From Treponema sp. (GTDB lineage Bacteria > Spirochaetota > Spirochaetia > Treponematales > Breznakiellaceae), in contig JAISBN010000004.1 of assembly GCA_031266175.1 (NCBI GenBank), positions 1 through 34,069 on the forward strand: a stretch of 34,069 bases of DNA, given 5' to 3'. Shown piece by piece: positions 8,553 through 17,065 of this stretch. Under the pieces are notes generated by a model. That model was not told the DNA's origin, searched no databases, and saw only the letters and a list, made by a program, of their open reading frames with translations. Each line of letters opens with the position of its first letter. Positions within the stretch are counted from its first letter, which is position 1. Position numbers and translations under genes: made by a program.

Positions 8553-9991
8553 TTTTTGAGGAATACAGGAACTGGTACCGCAAGCGGTACCGCAGGACCA
8601 GTTCGGCCCTCACCACCTGTTTTCTTGTGGCGGCGGATCTTGCCACGGTGATGCTCTGTTTCGGCGCCGGTTTTTTTCTGGTCAACCTCTACGACAGCCA
8701 GCTTATCACCTTCAGGGGGTTTATTCATTACTGGCCCTACCTTCCCATCTTTATCATTGTATTTGCCGTAGAAGATCTGTATCCGGGAGCGTCCCTGGCT
8801 CCCGCGGAAGAACTGCGGCGTTTTACCGGCTGTTCCTTCATCGGCCACCTCTTTATCATACTTTCCCGGTTTGTGTACTATCTGCGTTTCGATTCCATTT
8901 CAGCGGCTTTTATTATCAGCTGCCTGATTTCCACCGTCTGCCTTTTGATGGGGCGGTCGCTGATGAGGAGTTTTCTGAGCGTCACAAAGCTGGGAGGCAT
9001 TCCGGCGGTTATCTACGGAGCGGGATACACCGGCCGGGCCGTGGTAGACAGGCTCCTTACCAACAAGCACACATGCTATATGCCGGTACTGATCCTGGAC
9101 GACGATCCCCAAACGGGGGACGAGTACCGGGAGGTTCCCATCCTCCACGATACGGAGCTGGGACCCGAGCTTGTGAAGCGTTTTAACATCAAAATGGCCA
9201 TCGTCGCCATGCCTTCAATTTCCCAGCCCTTACTCAAAAACCTTATCAACAATTCCGTGTCCGCTTTCCGTTATAACGTGCTGATTCCCGATATTTTTTC
9301 GGTTACCAATATATGGATGAGCGTCAGGGACTTTGGCGGAATCCTTGGCTTTGCCACCACCCGCCGGCTTACTATGTCCTGGAACCGGTGGATCAAGCGC
9401 TTTATGGACGTCGGCATTATTATCGCCGGTACCCTGCTTATCTCTCCCCTGCTGCTGGGGATTGTGGCGCTGGTTAAGGTAAGTTCTCCCGGTCCGGTAC
9501 TGTACAGCCAGGAACGGATCGGCCGGAACGGGAAACGTTTCCGGGCCTACAAGTTCCGTTCCATGGTCAGCGGCGCCGAAGAAAAACTAAAAGAACTGCT
9601 TGCGTCGGATGCCGGAGCCAGAAAAGAATGGGAGGCCGCCCATAAACTCAAGAACGATCCCCGGATTACCGCCATCGGAAAATTCCTTCGGAAAACCAGC
9701 CTGGACGAGATTCCCCAGTTTATCAATATTTTAAGGGGAGAGATGAGCCTTATCGGCCCCCGGCCCATTGTAGAGGGCGAGATAAAAAGATACGGAGCGA
9801 ATTTTCAGCGGATTTTTTCCGTCCGGCCGGGATTGACCGGCCTCTGGCAGGTATCGGGAAGGTCCGATACCGATTACTCGGACAGGATTTCTTTTGACAC
9901 CTATTATCTGCAAAGCTGGTCGGTATGGCTGGATCTGTGGATTATCTATAAAACCATTGGGGTTGTTGTCAGGGGCAGCGGAGCATATTGA
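8549..9991 (+). CDS. Polyprenyl glycosylphosphotransferase (WbaP/RfbP-type undecaprenyl-phosphate sugar phosphotransferase)
   Basis: C-terminal bacterial sugar transferase domain: KRFMDVGIIIAGTLLISPLLLGIVALVKVSSPGPVLYSQERIGRNGKRFRAYKFRSM...TSLDEIPQFINILRGEMSLIGPRP...RPGLTGLWQVSGRSD; N-terminal TM helices. Confidence 0.92.
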   Translation: MIFEEYRNWYRKRYRRTSSALTTCFLVAADLATVMLCFGAGFFLVNLYDSQLITFRGFIHYWPYLPIFIIVFAVEDLYPGASLAPAEELRRFTGCSFIGHLFIILSRFVYYLRFDSISAAFIISCLISTVCLLMGRSLMRSFLSVTKLGGIPAVIYGAGYTGRAVVDRLLTNKHTCYMPVLILDDDPQTGDEYREVPILHDTELGPELVKRFNIKMAIVAMPSISQPLLKNLINNSVSAFRYNVLIPDIFSVTNIWMSVRDFGGILGFATTRRLTMSWNRWIKRFMDVGIIIAGTLLISPLLLGIVALVKVSSPGPVLYSQERIGRNGKRFRAYKFRSMVSGAEEKLKELLASDAGARKEWEAAHKLKNDPRITAIGKFLRKTSLDEIPQFINILRGEMSLIGPRPIVEGEIKRYGANFQRIFSVRPGLTGLWQVSGRSDTDYSDRISFDTYYLQSWSVWLDLWIIYKTIGVVVRGSGAY

Positions 9992-10761
9992 TGATAAAGA
10001 AATTTGTGTGTACGGCGTTTCTTGCCTTTACGGCCTTTTCCCTTCCCGCCCAGGGGCGGTCTTTCGATCAGGTCTTTCCCGGCATTTCAGCCGGGCAAAG
10101 GGCCGAAGCCTTTTCTTCCGGCGGCTATCTGTACTCGGGAACCGCCGCGAAAAACCTGACCATCGTTCCCCGGACCGGCGGAAACATCATGGTCAGCAAG
10201 AGATCCCTGGGAGAAAATCCGGGATTTTTTGTGGAAGCCCTGCGGGTGGTTCCCCGGAAAAACATAAGCCTCTTAAGTATTTACAATTCCCTGGAACAGA
10301 TAGGGGATCTAAAAAAACACCTCTACCATTCGGCCACCAAGGATCGCTACGTTCCCCTTTTCGAAGGCTCCGTCCGGATTGAAGGCCCCCGCAAAATACG
10401 GGCATTACTGCCGGATCCCCCCCCCGCTTCGATCCTTCCTTCCATGGAAACCATGTATGTACGCCTTACCGACGCCAACTTTGGCAACTGTTACTATGAA
10501 ATTTCCTTTACCACCAACCTGCGGGGCATCCTCTACCGAATCCAGAATTTCAGGACCGTTACCTTCGGGCCTATACCGGTTATGCGGGAACGGACCTTTA
10601 CCGCCCTGTTGTACATCGAACCGGTTGAAGAAGGGCTGGCGGTATACTGTCTGGCCGGCGCGGAGGTGTCCAATTTTATCGCAAAGCACGTCGACATACC
10701 GTCGGCCTTAAACAAGCGGATGGATGTTATTATTGCCTGGATGCTCGCCGGAATACGATGA
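9988..10761 (+). CDS. Exported protein of unknown function embedded in the surface-polymer operon
   Basis: Signal peptide MMIKKFVCTAFLAFTAFSLPAQG; 4-nt overlaps with both neighbours. Confidence 0.75.
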   Translation: MMIKKFVCTAFLAFTAFSLPAQGRSFDQVFPGISAGQRAEAFSSGGYLYSGTAAKNLTIVPRTGGNIMVSKRSLGENPGFFVEALRVVPRKNISLLSIYNSLEQIGDLKKHLYHSATKDRYVPLFEGSVRIEGPRKIRALLPDPPPASILPSMETMYVRLTDANFGNCYYEISFTTNLRGILYRIQNFRTVTFGPIPVMRERTFTALLYIEPVEEGLAVYCLAGAEVSNFIAKHVDIPSALNKRMDVIIAWMLAGIR

Positions 10762-11885
10762 TCACGGTTTTAGTCTGCTACGAACGGATATCCCTTTATC
10801 ACACCATGGTTCCTTTTTTTCTGAAAGAAAAATCCTCCCGTAAAAAACAGGCCGGGAAAATTTTCCGCTTTACCCGGCGGGCGGACTGGTGCCTGCGGCA
10901 CGACAGAAATTCCGTTCTTTTTATGGAGCGGTGTTTTCAACACCGGGAACCCAGGGACCTGTCGCCGGATGAACTGGAAACCATGAAGCGCCTGCGGGAT
11001 AAATACAAAACCATCGTCTTCTTCTGCGGTCAGGGCGAAGCGGGAACCAACCGGCTTGATCTGCTTCCCTTTGTGGACCGGCTCTTTTATAAATCGGTTT
11101 TTACCGACCGGGGCAATTACTTAAAGGACCTGTACGGGAAAAATCTCTTTGCCGATTACTATCACCGCCGTTACGGCGTGGCCGACGATCCCGAATATTC
11201 GGGTGGGCAGCTTCTTTCCGCGGCGGAGGCCCGGCGGCCGGAACTGTCTTGGAACATAGGCCTGGGAACCTATCCCCGTCTCCACTGGCCCCAGCGGCTT
11301 GGCACCGTCCTGGCCCGGTCCGGTATGGCCGGATTGGGCCGGCGCATAGGAGGGAAACCCGCCGCGGCGGAGCCCCGGGAGCTTCCCCGGCCTCCGGATT
11401 TTTTCGGCGGCCGGCGGAGCATTGCCGTCCACGCCCGGATCGATCCGGTAAGCTGCCGCTCCATCGCGTACCAGCGAAGGCTGTTTCTGGACCTCATCGC
11501 CGGTTTCCGCCGGAAGGATCTCTTCCTTACCGGCATGGTTCCCCAGAAACAGTACTACCGGGAACTGGCCGATTCAAAGATCGCGCTGTCCCCCTTCGGC
11601 TGGGGGGAGGTGTGCTTCCGGGACTTTGAGGCGATCCTTTCCGGCGCGCTGCTCCTTAAACCGGACATGGGCCACGTTACAACCTGGCCCGATGTATATA
11701 TCCCCTATGAAACCTATATCCCCCTGGCCTGGGACGGAAGCGATCTGCTGTCCCAGGCGCAGCGGTACCTGGAAGACGAGGGAAAACGGCGCCGGATTGC
11801 CGCCAACGCTTTTGAGGTTTACCAAAAAGCGCTGGCGGAATTGCCGGACCGCTTTGATGCGCTGCTGGGAGAATTTTTTCCGTGA
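10758..11885 (+). CDS. Putative glycosyltransferase
   Basis: C-terminal YRELADSKIALSPFGWGEVCFRDFEAILSGALLLKPDMGHVTTWPDVYIPYETYIPL resembles exostosin/glycosyltransferase C-terminal signatures. Confidence 0.65.
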   Translation: MITVLVCYERISLYHTMVPFFLKEKSSRKKQAGKIFRFTRRADWCLRHDRNSVLFMERCFQHREPRDLSPDELETMKRLRDKYKTIVFFCGQGEAGTNRLDLLPFVDRLFYKSVFTDRGNYLKDLYGKNLFADYYHRRYGVADDPEYSGGQLLSAAEARRPELSWNIGLGTYPRLHWPQRLGTVLARSGMAGLGRRIGGKPAAAEPRELPRPPDFFGGRRSIAVHARIDPVSCRSIAYQRRLFLDLIAGFRRKDLFLTGMVPQKQYYRELADSKIALSPFGWGEVCFRDFEAILSGALLLKPDMGHVTTWPDVYIPYETYIPLAWDGSDLLSQAQRYLEDEGKRRRIAANAFEVYQKALAELPDRFDALLGEFFP

Positions 11886-13123
11886 GACTGCTGTACATCG
11901 ATCCCGGTACGGGCAGCATGCTTTTTTCCATTCTGATCGGGGCCTCGGCCACCCTGTACTTTCTTGCCCGGACTTTTTTCATCAAACTCAAGGTGCTCCT
12001 TTCCGGCACGACGGGAACGGGAAAGCATTTTCTCCCCTATGTCATTTACAGTGAGGGAAAACAGTATTGGAACGTTTTTAAAAACGCCGTTGATGAATTT
12101 GAAAAGCGGGAAATTCCCCTTACCTTTATGAGCTCTTCGCCGGACGATCCGGTCTTTACCGGGCAGTACAAGTTTGTTCGGGCCGAATATATCGGTGAAG
12201 GCAACAGGGCCTTTGCCCGGCTTAATTTTTTGCATGCCGGAATCCTGCTTATGACAACGCCGGGCCTTGACGTCTACCAGCTGAAACGGCGAAAAACGGT
12301 GGGCCACTATTCCCACGTACTCCACATGACCGGTGATCCCGCCGGCTACCGTCTTTTCGGCCTTGATTACTTTGATTCCGTCCTCTTAAGCGGTTCCTAC
12401 CAGGAAAAGGACATACGCTTTCTTGAAAAGCTCAGAAACCTGAAGCCCAAGGAACTGGTGATGGCGGGATCAGGCTATCTGGACGTCTACGCAGAAAAGA
12501 TACGGGAGATGAGGGGCCGGAAAGAATCCCCGGAACAGCTTACCGTCCTGGTATCGCCGTCCTGGGGAGACCAGGGAATTTTAAACCGCTACGGTGAAAG
12601 GCTCCTGGATCCCCTGACCGCTGCGGGATACCGCGTCATTGTCCGGCCCCATCCGCAGTCGGAAAAAAGCGAAGGGGCCCTGCTGAAAAAACTGGAGCGG
12701 CGTTACGCCGATACCCGGAATCTTGAGTGGGACCGTGAGCGGGAAAACATTGTTTCCCTTTCCCGGGCGGACATTATGATCTCCGATTTTTCCGGCATCA
12801 TCTTTGATTATGTCTTTCTCTGCGATAAACCGGTGCTCTACACCAGCCAGGATATGGACCTGCGGCCCTATGACGCGTCGGATCTGGATCATGAAATGTG
12901 GCAGACCACGGCGATCCGCAGCATCGGGGCAGAACTTAGGGAAGAAGATTTCCCCCGGATTGGCGAAGTGATTAACCGGGCCCTCTCCAGCGCCGCCCTG
13001 CTTCAGGCCCGGCAAAAAGCCGCCCGGGAAGCCTGGCAGTACCGGGGAGAAGCGGGAAAACGCATCGCCGATTTTATGATCAGCAAAGTACGGCAGGCGG
13101 CTGACGTGCAGGAGGGCTTTTAA
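11882..13123 (+). CDS. CDP-glycerol:glycerophosphotransferase family protein (TagB/TagF-like), full-length paralog of 1-694
   Basis: N-terminal TM segment; LTVLVSPSWGDQGILNRYGERLLDPLTAAGYRVIVRPHPQSEKSEG...DIMISDFSGIIFDYVFLCDKPVLY. Confidence 0.85.
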   Translation: MRLLYIDPGTGSMLFSILIGASATLYFLARTFFIKLKVLLSGTTGTGKHFLPYVIYSEGKQYWNVFKNAVDEFEKREIPLTFMSSSPDDPVFTGQYKFVRAEYIGEGNRAFARLNFLHAGILLMTTPGLDVYQLKRRKTVGHYSHVLHMTGDPAGYRLFGLDYFDSVLLSGSYQEKDIRFLEKLRNLKPKELVMAGSGYLDVYAEKIREMRGRKESPEQLTVLVSPSWGDQGILNRYGERLLDPLTAAGYRVIVRPHPQSEKSEGALLKKLERRYADTRNLEWDRERENIVSLSRADIMISDFSGIIFDYVFLCDKPVLYTSQDMDLRPYDASDLDHEMWQTTAIRSIGAELREEDFPRIGEVINRALSSAALLQARQKAAREAWQYRGEAGKRIADFMISKVRQAADVQEGF

Positions 13124-13148
13124 GCCCTCCGGTAAATATACGTTTTTT
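13111..13148 (+). terminator. Intrinsic-like terminator overlapping the 3' end of the polymer operon
   Basis: GGAGGGCTT-TT-AAGCCCTCC stem spanning the stop codon, with a T-run ~13 nt downstream (gttttttaa). Confidence 0.6.
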
Positions 13149-13169
13149 AAAGTTGGCACAACCTTAAAA

Positions 13170-13240
13170 GCGGCTGATGGGAGTCGAACCCACGTCTCCA
13201 GCTTGGAAGGCTGGGGTAATAGCCGTTATACGACAGCCGC
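13170..13240 (-). tRNA. tRNA-Gly (anticodon TCC)
   Basis: Reverse complement GCGGCTGTCGTATAACGGCTATTACCCCAGCCTTCCAAGCTGGAGACGTGGGTTCGACTCCCATCAGCCGC: 7-bp acceptor stem, CAGCC-TTCCAA-GCTG anticodon arm, GTGGG-TTCGACT-CCCAT T-arm. Confidence 0.96.
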
Positions 13241-13250
13241 ATGTAGCAGA

Positions 13251-13279
13251 AATATACCAGGATGTACAAAATTTGTCAA
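13251..13279 (-). promoter_or_regulatory. Near-consensus sigma70 promoter for tRNA-Gly
   Basis: Minus strand TTGACA-N17-TATATT; -35 at 13279-13274 overlaps the mutY-like stop codon, -10 at 13256-13251. Confidence 0.8.
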
Positions 13280-14118
13280 CCTCTTATCCTGTATACGCCC
13301 TGTTCCTCGGCCACCATCATTTCCTTTTCCAGTATTTCCAGTGCCCTGTCGTAATCCTTATCCTTTACATCCTTGAGGGTTTTTTGTATTTCTCCCCGGA
13401 GGGCCGCGGCATTCCGGGGGCCTTCCCGTGAAAGGACCCGGATAACCGCGCCCCGGATCTGGCGGAAGGAACCCTCAAAGGGGCTTTGCCTGGCATAATG
13501 GAGGCTTTTACGGCCGGGGTTCGGGGTAATCTTTTTCAGTTCAGCGCCGTAATCCATTAAGGCCCAGTACCATACCCGGGGATTGGACCGGTCTATGGTC
13601 TCCTGTACCAGGGGAAAAAGTTCTTTATCTTCTACGCCGGTTTTCTTCTGAAAGAAAAAATGGATATACACCGAGCGGATATTGGTTTCGATAAAAACCG
13701 CCGGATAATTCCAGGCAAAGCAGGCCACGGCCCCCGACGTATAGGGACCGATGCCCGGCAGGGTGATAAGCTCCTCCGGCGTTCGGGGCACTTTGCCGCC
13801 GTACCGTTCCGTAATTGCCCCGGCGCATTCCCGGAGTTTTTGTGCCCGCCGGTTATAACCCAGGCCGCTCCATTCCTTCAGCACCGTTTCCAGGGGAGCT
13901 CCGGCCAGATCCCGCGGAGCAGGCCAGAGCCGCATCCACCGTTCCCAGTAGGGAATAACCCGCCGGGTCTGGGTCTGCTGGAGCATGTATTCCGACACCA
14001 GCACGCCCCAGGGATCGGGAGCGGAAGCGTTGCGCCAGGGGAAAGACCGGCCCCAAACCGCATAATAATCAAGGATGGTTTTTCTGAATTCGCTCTTCTG
14101 CCGCTTTGATAATCGCAT
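13276..14118 (-). CDS. MutY-like A/G-specific adenine glycosylase (HhH-GPD), without the C-terminal Fe-S cysteines
   Basis: RSFPWRN, VSEYMLQQTQTRRVIPYWERWM, LPGIGPYTSGAVACFAWNYPAVFIETNIRSVY. Confidence 0.85.
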   Translation of the reverse strand: MRLSKRQKSEFRKTILDYYAVWGRSFPWRNASAPDPWGVLVSEYMLQQTQTRRVIPYWERWMRLWPAPRDLAGAPLETVLKEWSGLGYNRRAQKLRECAGAITERYGGKVPRTPEELITLPGIGPYTSGAVACFAWNYPAVFIETNIRSVYIHFFFQKKTGVEDKELFPLVQETIDRSNPRVWYWALMDYGAELKKITPNPGRKSLHYARQSPFEGSFRQIRGAVIRVLSREGPRNAAALRGEIQKTLKDVKDKDYDRALEILEKEMMVAEEQGVYRIRG

Positions 14119-14611
14119 CGGTAATTTCTTCGGGGTTCATCGTGTCGGTATCAATAATGATATCCGCAAAAGTATAATCATCGTTATCTATATTGTAAAT
14201 CCGCTTGTACCGCTCCCGGTCCTGCCTGTCCCGTTCTTCGGTAAAGGCGGCTACCTCCGCCAGGTTTCCCCCTTCCCGCAGGATAATACGGTCCGCCCTG
14301 GTTTCGGGCAGCGCCCTAAGGTATACCTTAAGATCCGCTTCGGCAAGCATCCAGATGGCAAGCCGGGAACCCAGGACGCAGCCCCGGACTTCCCGGGCAA
14401 GCCTGACCTGCCTTGAGTCAACTTCCCTGTCCCACCAGTCGTCAAGGGCGGCCTTCTCCAGCACTTCCCTAAGGCTCATGTTTTTTTCCCCCGCAAGGCT
14501 GCGAAAGGTAAAATTAATGAATGTTAATCCCAGCTTTTCCGCGGTAAGGCGGCTGACGGTGGTGTTTCCGCAGCCGCTCTTTCCCGAAACGGCGATTTTT
14601 ATATCCCGCAA
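14069..14611 (-). CDS. cmk: Cytidylate kinase-like protein
   Basis: IAVSGKSGCGNTTVSRLTAEKLGLTFIN; length and motifs fit the Cmk family that carries an Asn in the P-loop. Confidence 0.75.
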   Translation of the reverse strand: MRDIKIAVSGKSGCGNTTVSRLTAEKLGLTFINFTFRSLAGEKNMSLREVLEKAALDDWWDREVDSRQVRLAREVRGCVLGSRLAIWMLAEADLKVYLRALPETRADRIILREGGNLAEVAAFTEERDRQDRERYKRIYNIDNDDYTFADIIIDTDTMNPEEITDAIIKAAEERIQKNHP

Positions 14612-14621
14612 TTACATCCCC

Positions 14622-15488
14622 CTATTCCACATTGCGCAGCTGTTCCCTGACGCTTTCAAGAGCGTCCTTCATGGCCACTACTTCCCTGCTGACGTCAAGG
14701 ATGACGGCCTTGGAACCGATGGTATTGATTTCCCGGTTGATCTCCTGGCAGAGAAAGTCAAGCTTTTTTCCGGGACTGGGGTTCCGTTCCGCCTCCGCCC
14801 GGAATTCCTTCAGGTGGGAATCAAGGCGGGACAGCTCTTCGGAAATCGTATATTTTACCAGGAGGGCCGCGGTTTCGGCATAGACCCGGTTTTCATCGGT
14901 TTTTTCACCCAAAAGTTCAAAGAACCTGGTCTTTACCTGTTCCTTAAACAGGGCCTCCATATCCCCGCTGTGCAAAGCAACCCTGCTCCGGGATTGTTCC
15001 AGCGTTTCAAGATGGGCCATGATATCCGTCCGGGTATGCTCCCCTTCCCGGCGGCGGTCGTTTTCAAAATCCGCCGCGGCTTTTTCAAGCAGGGGCATGA
15101 TCCGTTCCAGGGCTTTCCGGGGATCGCTGCTCCGATCCGTTTCAAGCACCCCTTCCATCCCAAGAATCGTATCCAGTCCGGGCCGCTCCTCCGTTCCCAG
15201 GAGGCGCGCCGCTTCAGCGGCCGCTTCCCAATACGCCCTGGCCGCTTCCCCGTTCAGGGAAACAGAAAGGGGGGCGCCGGTCTCCCGGTAACGCAGAAAC
15301 ACTTCGACCCTGCCCCGGCGGCAGCGTTCACCCAGATATTCCCTGACCGGTTTTTCCAGGGCCGAAAGAAAGGGGGGAAGGGTTATAACGATGTCCAGGT
15401 AACGGTTGTTGCAGCCCTTGATTTCCACCGAGAGGGAACATTCGCCGTCCTGGTGTTCCGCCCGACCGTAGCCGGTCATGCTTTTCAC
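14622..15488 (-). CDS. YicC family protein
   Basis: MKSMTGYGRAEHQDGECSLSVEIKGCNNRYLDIVITLPPFLSALE...KLDFLCQEINREINTIGSKA. Confidence 0.93.
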   Translation of the reverse strand: MKSMTGYGRAEHQDGECSLSVEIKGCNNRYLDIVITLPPFLSALEKPVREYLGERCRRGRVEVFLRYRETGAPLSVSLNGEAARAYWEAAAEAARLLGTEERPGLDTILGMEGVLETDRSSDPRKALERIMPLLEKAAADFENDRRREGEHTRTDIMAHLETLEQSRSRVALHSGDMEALFKEQVKTRFFELLGEKTDENRVYAETAALLVKYTISEELSRLDSHLKEFRAEAERNPSPGKKLDFLCQEINREINTIGSKAVILDVSREVVAMKDALESVREQLRNVE

Positions 15489-17011
15489 AAGCCGTTCCCC
15501 CGGTACGAAAGAAAAAGTTTTTTTCCGAGCCGCCAGTTATCCCCCGCTCCCATGGTAATAAAGAGATCCCCCGGTTTAAGGAGGCTTTTAAGTTCCCCGC
15601 CGGCCTCTTCCGGTTCTTCAACATAGTACACGCAATCCCCCCGGCCGGAATCCTCAAACAGCTCTTTTGTTTTTTCAAAAAGGACCGCGCCGGTCACTCC
15701 CCCCGAATACACTTCCCTGGCTGAGCCGTAGATTTTGTGGAGGAACACCCTGTCCGCGGGCAAAAGGGATGCGGCAAAATCATCCAGCAGCGCCGCGGTT
15801 CTGGTATAGGTATGGCTCATAAAACTGACGACCAGCCGCCGCCGGGGATAAAATTCCTTCAGTCCCCGGAGGGTGGCTTTTATCGCGGTGGGATGATGGC
15901 CGTAATCATCCATAAAAAGTATGCCCGCCGCTTCCCCAAGAATTTCCGAACGGCGGCGGGAACCGGCAAAGGCTTCAAGGGCTTCCGCGGCCCGGCGTGT
16001 CTGTTCCGCGGTCCAGCTGTTTACTCCGACCGGAGTTCCGTCCGGATCCGTTTCCGCCGGACCCCCCGCCGCGGGACCGCCGCGGCATTCTTCCCCGATC
16101 AGGATGCCGGTTAAAGCCAGGGCGGCGGCGGCGTCCGTAACGCAGTGTTTTCCCGGAACCCGAAGCTTAAACTCCGTGCCGGGAAAAGCGGTCAGGGTAA
16201 AACAGGTCCTTTCGTCCGCCGCGGCATAACGCTCTATCCTGAAAGGACCCGGCGCGCTGAAACCGTAGGGAAGAAACGCCAGATCGGAACGCCGCCGGCG
16301 GATTGTGTCCGCCACTTCGGCCGCCCCCCCGTCGTCGGCGCAGTAGACGAGAATCCCTCCCGGGGGAAGCCTGTCCGCGTATTCCAGGAAGGCGTCCCTG
16401 ATATCTTCGTACCCGGAAAAATAATCCTGATGATCGCTTTCCACGCTGGTCAGCACGATCCTGCGGGGGTGGAAAGCCAGAAAATGCCGGCGGTATTCGC
16501 AGGTTTCCGCCGCGAAGTATTTGTCCCCCAGGCTGAGGGTGGATCGTCCCCCGAAGGCCGACACGGCGCTTCCCGCCAGGACCCTGGCGGGGATCCCCAC
16601 GGCCCGGAACAGGGCGCCGATCATCGCGGTGGTGGTGGTTTTGCCGTGGACCCCCGCGATACCTGTTGAATCAAAGAGGGCGGAATAGGCACCCAGGGCG
16701 TCGGTATATTTGACCAGGGGAATGCCCAGCCGCAGAACTTCGGCCATTTCCGGATTGGTTTCGGCATTGTATGCCGCGGAATGAACCGCCAGCCGGGCGT
16801 CCCGGGGCACGTGGGGGGGATCAAAACTTTCGTAATACGGAATCCCCAGCTCCGCGAGGATCGCGTCGGTATAAAAAACCTCGGACCGGTCGGAGCCGGA
16901 AACGTCCAGCCCCGAATCGTGGAACAGCTCCGCCAGGGCGCACATTCCCGTTCCCTTGATGCCGATAAAATACACCTTTCCGCCCCGGGCAAGGAGCGTT
17001 CCCAAATCCAT
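15485..17011 (-). CDS. murC: UDP-N-acetylmuramate--L-alanine ligase
   Basis: GIKGTGMCALAELFHDSGLDVSGSD, GVHGKTTTTAMIGAL, FMDDYGHHPTAIKATL, MGAGDNW. Confidence 0.93.
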   Translation of the reverse strand: MDLGTLLARGGKVYFIGIKGTGMCALAELFHDSGLDVSGSDRSEVFYTDAILAELGIPYYESFDPPHVPRDARLAVHSAAYNAETNPEMAEVLRLGIPLVKYTDALGAYSALFDSTGIAGVHGKTTTTAMIGALFRAVGIPARVLAGSAVSAFGGRSTLSLGDKYFAAETCEYRRHFLAFHPRRIVLTSVESDHQDYFSGYEDIRDAFLEYADRLPPGGILVYCADDGGAAEVADTIRRRRSDLAFLPYGFSAPGPFRIERYAAADERTCFTLTAFPGTEFKLRVPGKHCVTDAAAALALTGILIGEECRGGPAAGGPAETDPDGTPVGVNSWTAEQTRRAAEALEAFAGSRRRSEILGEAAGILFMDDYGHHPTAIKATLRGLKEFYPRRRLVVSFMSHTYTRTAALLDDFAASLLPADRVFLHKIYGSAREVYSGGVTGAVLFEKTKELFEDSGRGDCVYYVEEPEEAGGELKSLLKPGDLFITMGAGDNWRLGKKLFLSYRGNGL

Positions 17012-17065
17012 ACTTCATGGTAGACCATGTTTTCTTTTTTTTCAATAATGAAAGGATTGGGATGA

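Noticed and set aside
14205-15626. 473-aa + strand ORF
   Set aside because: Antisense to cmk and yicC, which have clear family motifs; typical spurious ORF of GC-rich DNA with no recognisable domain.
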